A DNA stretch of 61,427 bases from positions 1 through 61,427 of the forward strand of contig QEUP01000023.1 of the NCBI GenBank assembly GCA_003577145.1. Direction: 5' to 3'. A program made the translations under genes and the position numbers. Positions 59,308 through 61,427 of the stretch are shown one piece after another. Numbering within the stretch: position 1 is the stretch's first letter; the number at the start of each line of letters is the position of its first letter. The notes under the pieces are model-generated. The model did no database searches. It saw only the letters and a program-made list of their open reading frames with translations, and was not told the origin of the DNA. This stretch comes from Acidobacteriota bacterium (lineage in GTDB: Bacteria > Actinomycetota > Acidimicrobiia > Acidimicrobiales > Microtrichaceae).

Positions 59308-59359
59308 ATGTGACAGTGCTGTCGAGCCAAGCGCAGCTTGGGAGGCGAACGTCTCGGCG
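59308..59359. repeat. Dispersed repeat, copy B
   Basis: Partner of 22341-22394. This copy contains the perfect inverted repeat CCAAGC-GCA-GCTTGG (59327-59341); the other copy has an imperfect version. It lies in the 188-base gap between the divergent hydratase and HAD genes. Confidence 0.7.
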
Positions 59360-59422
59360 CGACAAAGCTGCATCTCTTCGGCGCTGTGTCCGAGCCGGTG
59401 GAACTCACCAAAGGGAGGATCT

Positions 59423-59980
59423 GTGTCAGGCCCGATACCGGTATTCGATCTCGATGGGACCCTGCTGGACTCCGACACCGCCCTGATGAGGCCGTTCCTT
59501 CAACTCGGGGTACCGCGTAGTGAGATCACGTTCGGTCATCCGATCGAGATCGAGTGCACACGACTCGGCATCCGCCTGGACGACTACCTCTCGATCTACG
59601 ACATCTCGGCGGCGCAGCCCTTTCCGGGGGTGGACCAGCTCTTGGGTTCGCTCAGTCGATGGGGGATCTGCTCCAACAAGCATCGCACCAGTGGAACCGC
59701 GGAGCTGGAGCGGCTGGGTTGGCACCCGGAAGTAGCCACCTTCTCCGACGACTACGGCGGTGGGGCAAAGCACCTCGGTCCGGTGCTCGACGCTTTGGAT
59801 GTAGCAGGCTCGGAGATCGTCTTCGTCGGCGACACTGAACACGACCGGCACTGCGCCGAGAAGGTCGCGGCGGGATTCGGGTATGCGGGCTGGAACCCCC
59901 GGGTCAGTTCACTGGCGGTTGACGGGGTTCGCGTCTTCTCCACTCCGGGGGAGATCCTCGACCTGATCGGTCACCGGTGA
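59423..59980 (+). CDS. HAD-family phosphatase (Gph-like)
   Basis: 185 residues. Motif I PVFDLDGTLLDSD near residue 6 has both catalytic Asp residues. The segment GICSNKHRTSG is motif II (Ser/Asn), GGGAKHLGPVLDAL has the motif III Lys and VFVGDTEHDRHCAEKVAAGF the motif IV acid pair. A small helical cap lies in between. GTG at 59423 follows GGGAGG. Phosphoglycolate phosphatase-like; with glycolate oxidase in the genome such an activity would make sense, but the substrate is not proven. The 3' end overlaps the convergent gene by 72 bases. Confidence 0.87.
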   Translation: MSGPIPVFDLDGTLLDSDTALMRPFLQLGVPRSEITFGHPIEIECTRLGIRLDDYLSIYDISAAQPFPGVDQLLGSLSRWGICSNKHRTSGTAELERLGWHPEVATFSDDYGGGAKHLGPVLDALDVAGSEIVFVGDTEHDRHCAEKVAAGFGYAGWNPRVSSLAVDGVRVFSTPGEILDLIGHR

Positions 59981-61252
59981 GGAGCCACCCCCGCCAGGCT
60001 CTGGCGGGCGGGGAGCAGGCCGATCCTTCGCGGGGGCTTGCTTGGGATCGCCTGAGCGAGAAGTGCCCGGCTGGGACGGCCTCGGAACTCGGGGTCTGGC
60101 ACCCCGGGCTTGCCCGGGTGAGGAGGAAGGTTCGATTCCGAACTTGCCGGCTATGTGGGGAAGGCGGCTCGCGAGACGCGCGATCTCTCGCAGCAGTTCC
60201 TCGTTGGGTTCCACGGGCCAACTGACCGGGACAACCTGAGAGCGCACCGGCGAGTAGGCCACCGCGTCGAGTACCGTCGCCCAGCGATCCTGTGTGGTCT
60301 CAGAGGTCAGTCCGTCGGAGGCAGCCGCCGCCAGGCGCTTGCCGAGGTCTGCCGGTAGCGGTGCACCGGCCTTGGGGGGCCTCGAGCTCAGTCGCAGAGC
60401 CCGGACAAGCCGCCCGTCGGCGAGCGTTTCGGAGAGCTCAGCCAACCACTTCGCATGCTCTTCCTCCACCCGTCGCTGGAGAGCCTCCCGCAGCTCCACC
60501 GCCAGCCGGCGGCACTCCTCATCTCGCGCGGCAGTATCGGCCGCCACCACCACCGATCGCAGGTCACGAAGGTCGAGCTCTTCGATATCGGCTTTGGCGG
60601 CCTCGGCCCGGTCTCTCCACTCAGCTTCGCGCAGCCGGGGAAGCAAATCCTCTGCAAGGGTCATGAGCTGGTCAGGCTTGACCTCAGGCCGGCCCTCGCT
60701 ACGCGCCAGCTCGTTCTGCCTCTCCACCGCCTGCCGGACAGCGGGAATGCCGCCGCGCAGGACCTGTTCGGCGACGGGTGCCTGCTCGGCAGGTAGCGAG
60801 TCCAGGACCGCTTTGCGGTTGGCCCGTCCGGCGCGAAGGCGCTTGGGCTTGGGCCTGGATTCGGGCTGCGGTCGACGGGCCTTAGCTCTGTCCTCGCCCC
60901 GTCTCCGTGGGTCTCCGTCGCGCCGTCCGGCGCCGTCGCGAGGCTTGCGGCCGCCCTCACGGCGGTCTCGGCGGACCAGGGAGGTCGTCACCGGCTCGTC
61001 GGACCGACCCGAGCCGACGATCTCGAGGAGCTCCGGTTGCTTGCGGGCAGATCGTGGAGGCAGGACGGCTCTGACCTCGATCCCGTCGATGTTGAACTCG
61101 GCGTCAGCACGTACGACATCGCCGACCTTGGCTCCGTCGTAGAGGAGACCACCTTCGAGCTCACCCTTCGGCTCGCGGGCTCCGGCGGCCCGCCAGGTCC
61201 AGATGCCGTCGTCGCGGCTGCTCGTCAGCTCGATCTCGATCCTGCGAGACAT
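59909..61252 (-). CDS. Lineage-specific charged protein with helical core
   Basis: Not recognised. 447 residues. Residues 1-75 look like a small beta barrel (ELTSSRDDGIWTWRAAGA ... VGDVVRADAEFNIDGIEVRAVLPP), possibly a nucleic-acid-binding fold. Residues 80-150 are extremely Arg-rich (RRDRREGGRKPRDGAGRRDG). Residues 150-330 form a helical region containing QAVERQNELARSEGRPEVKP and AEWRDRAEAAKADIEELDL. The end is a Pro/Ser-rich tail. The combination suggests an RNA- or DNA-associated protein. ATG at 61252. The C-terminal tail overlaps the HAD gene. Confidence 0.7.
   Translation of the reverse strand: MSRRIEIELTSSRDDGIWTWRAAGAREPKGELEGGLLYDGAKVGDVVRADAEFNIDGIEVRAVLPPRSARKQPELLEIVGSGRSDEPVTTSLVRRDRREGGRKPRDGAGRRDGDPRRRGEDRAKARRPQPESRPKPKRLRAGRANRKAVLDSLPAEQAPVAEQVLRGGIPAVRQAVERQNELARSEGRPEVKPDQLMTLAEDLLPRLREAEWRDRAEAAKADIEELDLRDLRSVVVAADTAARDEECRRLAVELREALQRRVEEEHAKWLAELSETLADGRLVRALRLSSRPPKAGAPLPADLGKRLAAAASDGLTSETTQDRWATVLDAVAYSPVRSQVVPVSWPVEPNEELLREIARLASRLPHIAGKFGIEPSSSPGQARGARPRVPRPSQPGTSRSGDPKQAPAKDRPAPRPPEPGGGGSSPVTDQVEDLPRSGEDANPVNRQ
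59991..60007. terminator. Hairpin after the HAD gene
   Basis: CCGCCAG, loop GCT, CTGGCGG: a perfect 7-bp stem beginning ten bases after the HAD stop codon. It lies inside the 3' coding part of the opposite-strand gene. No U tract. Confidence 0.45.
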
Positions 61253-61290
61253 AGATGCCCAAAGCTACTCCGCAGTGTTGGGCATGGCGA

Positions 61291-61327
61291 TTGCGACATG
61301 AACGACAGCTTGCGACATGAACGACAG
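61291..61327. repeat. Two direct copies of an 18-mer
   Basis: TTGCGACATGAACGACAG occurs at 61291-61308 and 61310-61327, 19 bases apart. It is noncoding and near the window edge; fits the repeated protein-binding sites near insertion-sequence ends or an operator. Confidence 0.8.
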
Positions 61328-61364
61328 GGTGTCGCCACCGCCCCCGCAAGCGCCGTTCTCGCCT

Positions 61365-61402
61365 CGGGGGCTGCGCCCCCGGCGCCCGGCCTGCGGCCGG
61401 GC
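61365..61402. terminator. Two adjacent GC-rich hairpins
   Basis: CGGGGGC-TGC-GCCCCCG (61365-61381) and GCCCGGCC-TGC-GGCCGGGC (61384-61402) are perfect stems of seven and eight base pairs, both with the loop TGC, two bases apart. Probably a strong terminator or a repeated intergenic hairpin element; the sequence ends 25 bases later. Confidence 0.6.
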
Positions 61403-61427
61403 TCCCCCATCCCGGCGGGGACCCCAA

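Noticed and set aside
1-61427. tRNA or rRNA genes
   Set aside because: I looked through the intergenic gaps for T-loop (GGTTCGANTCC-like) and acceptor pairing and for rRNA signatures and found none convincing. A covariance-model search would settle it.

Overview
The window is GC-rich and gene-dense, with start codons often GTG or TTG and stop/start overlaps such as ATGA, GTGA and TTGA. It carries a bacterial proteasome with the Pup ligation system, a fused F420-biosynthesis protein (FbiC), PafB/PafC and a Tat-HelY block in the order known from Mycobacterium. This points to Actinomycetota. The lack of mycolate or ESX genes and the many lineage-specific proteins suggest a deep branch such as Acidimicrobiia; that rank is an inference. 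I see no rRNA, tRNA, CRISPR array, intact transposase or prophage.

Layout. 1-10.4 kb: metabolic and housekeeping genes: a Gln/Pro-repeat membrane protein, MFS transporter, acyl-CoA synthetase, patatin, S1P-lyase-like PLP enzyme, MobA (apparently with a CTG start), rhodanese, RNase D and a TSUP/DUF1634 transporter pair. 10.4-15 kb: an accessory-looking stretch on the minus strand. It has a CLC channel flanked by a 29-bp direct repeat, then a three-gene module of a Cys-rich protein, a McrB-like AAA+ ATPase and a DUF2357-like partner. 15-19 kb: glycolate oxidase GlcDEF and a small protein. 18.8-27.5 kb (minus strand): LOG-family protein, FbiC, transaldolase, transketolase (with a 115-bp tandem repeat between the last two), and a desaturase divergent from its TetR regulator across a palindromic operator. 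27-33 kb: a GH84-like glycosidase, a split ADP-forming acyl-CoA synthetase and a PBP4-type carboxypeptidase.

33-56 kb is the core. Three small envelope proteins lead into trmI, a MarP-like membrane serine protease, a ferredoxin on the opposite strand, then mpa/arc, dop, pup, prcB, prcA, pafA, a DUF3866 protein, pafB, pafC, lepB, two zinc-ribbon paralogues, tatA, tatC and helY. Pup is ligated to proteins by PafA and removed by Dop. Mpa unfolds tagged proteins into the PrcAB chamber. PafBC is the DNA-damage regulator that in mycobacteria is encoded with this system. Pup here already ends in GGE, so Dop is probably needed only to remove the tag. 52.7-61.4 kb: a truncated diacylglycerol-kinase-like protein, M20 peptidase, a double-domain ThyX-like protein whose signature motif is split between its two halves, an acidic zinc-ribbon protein, GNAT, NUDIX, enoyl-CoA hydratase, HAD phosphatase and a lineage-specific charged protein.

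Many genes have a TAnnnT box 6-10 nt upstream of the start codon and no ribosome binding site, which indicates widespread leaderless transcription. I used this to choose several starts. Repeats resembling mobile-element ends lie at both window edges (10-82 and 61291-61327), and a diverged dispersed repeat occurs at 22341 and 59308.
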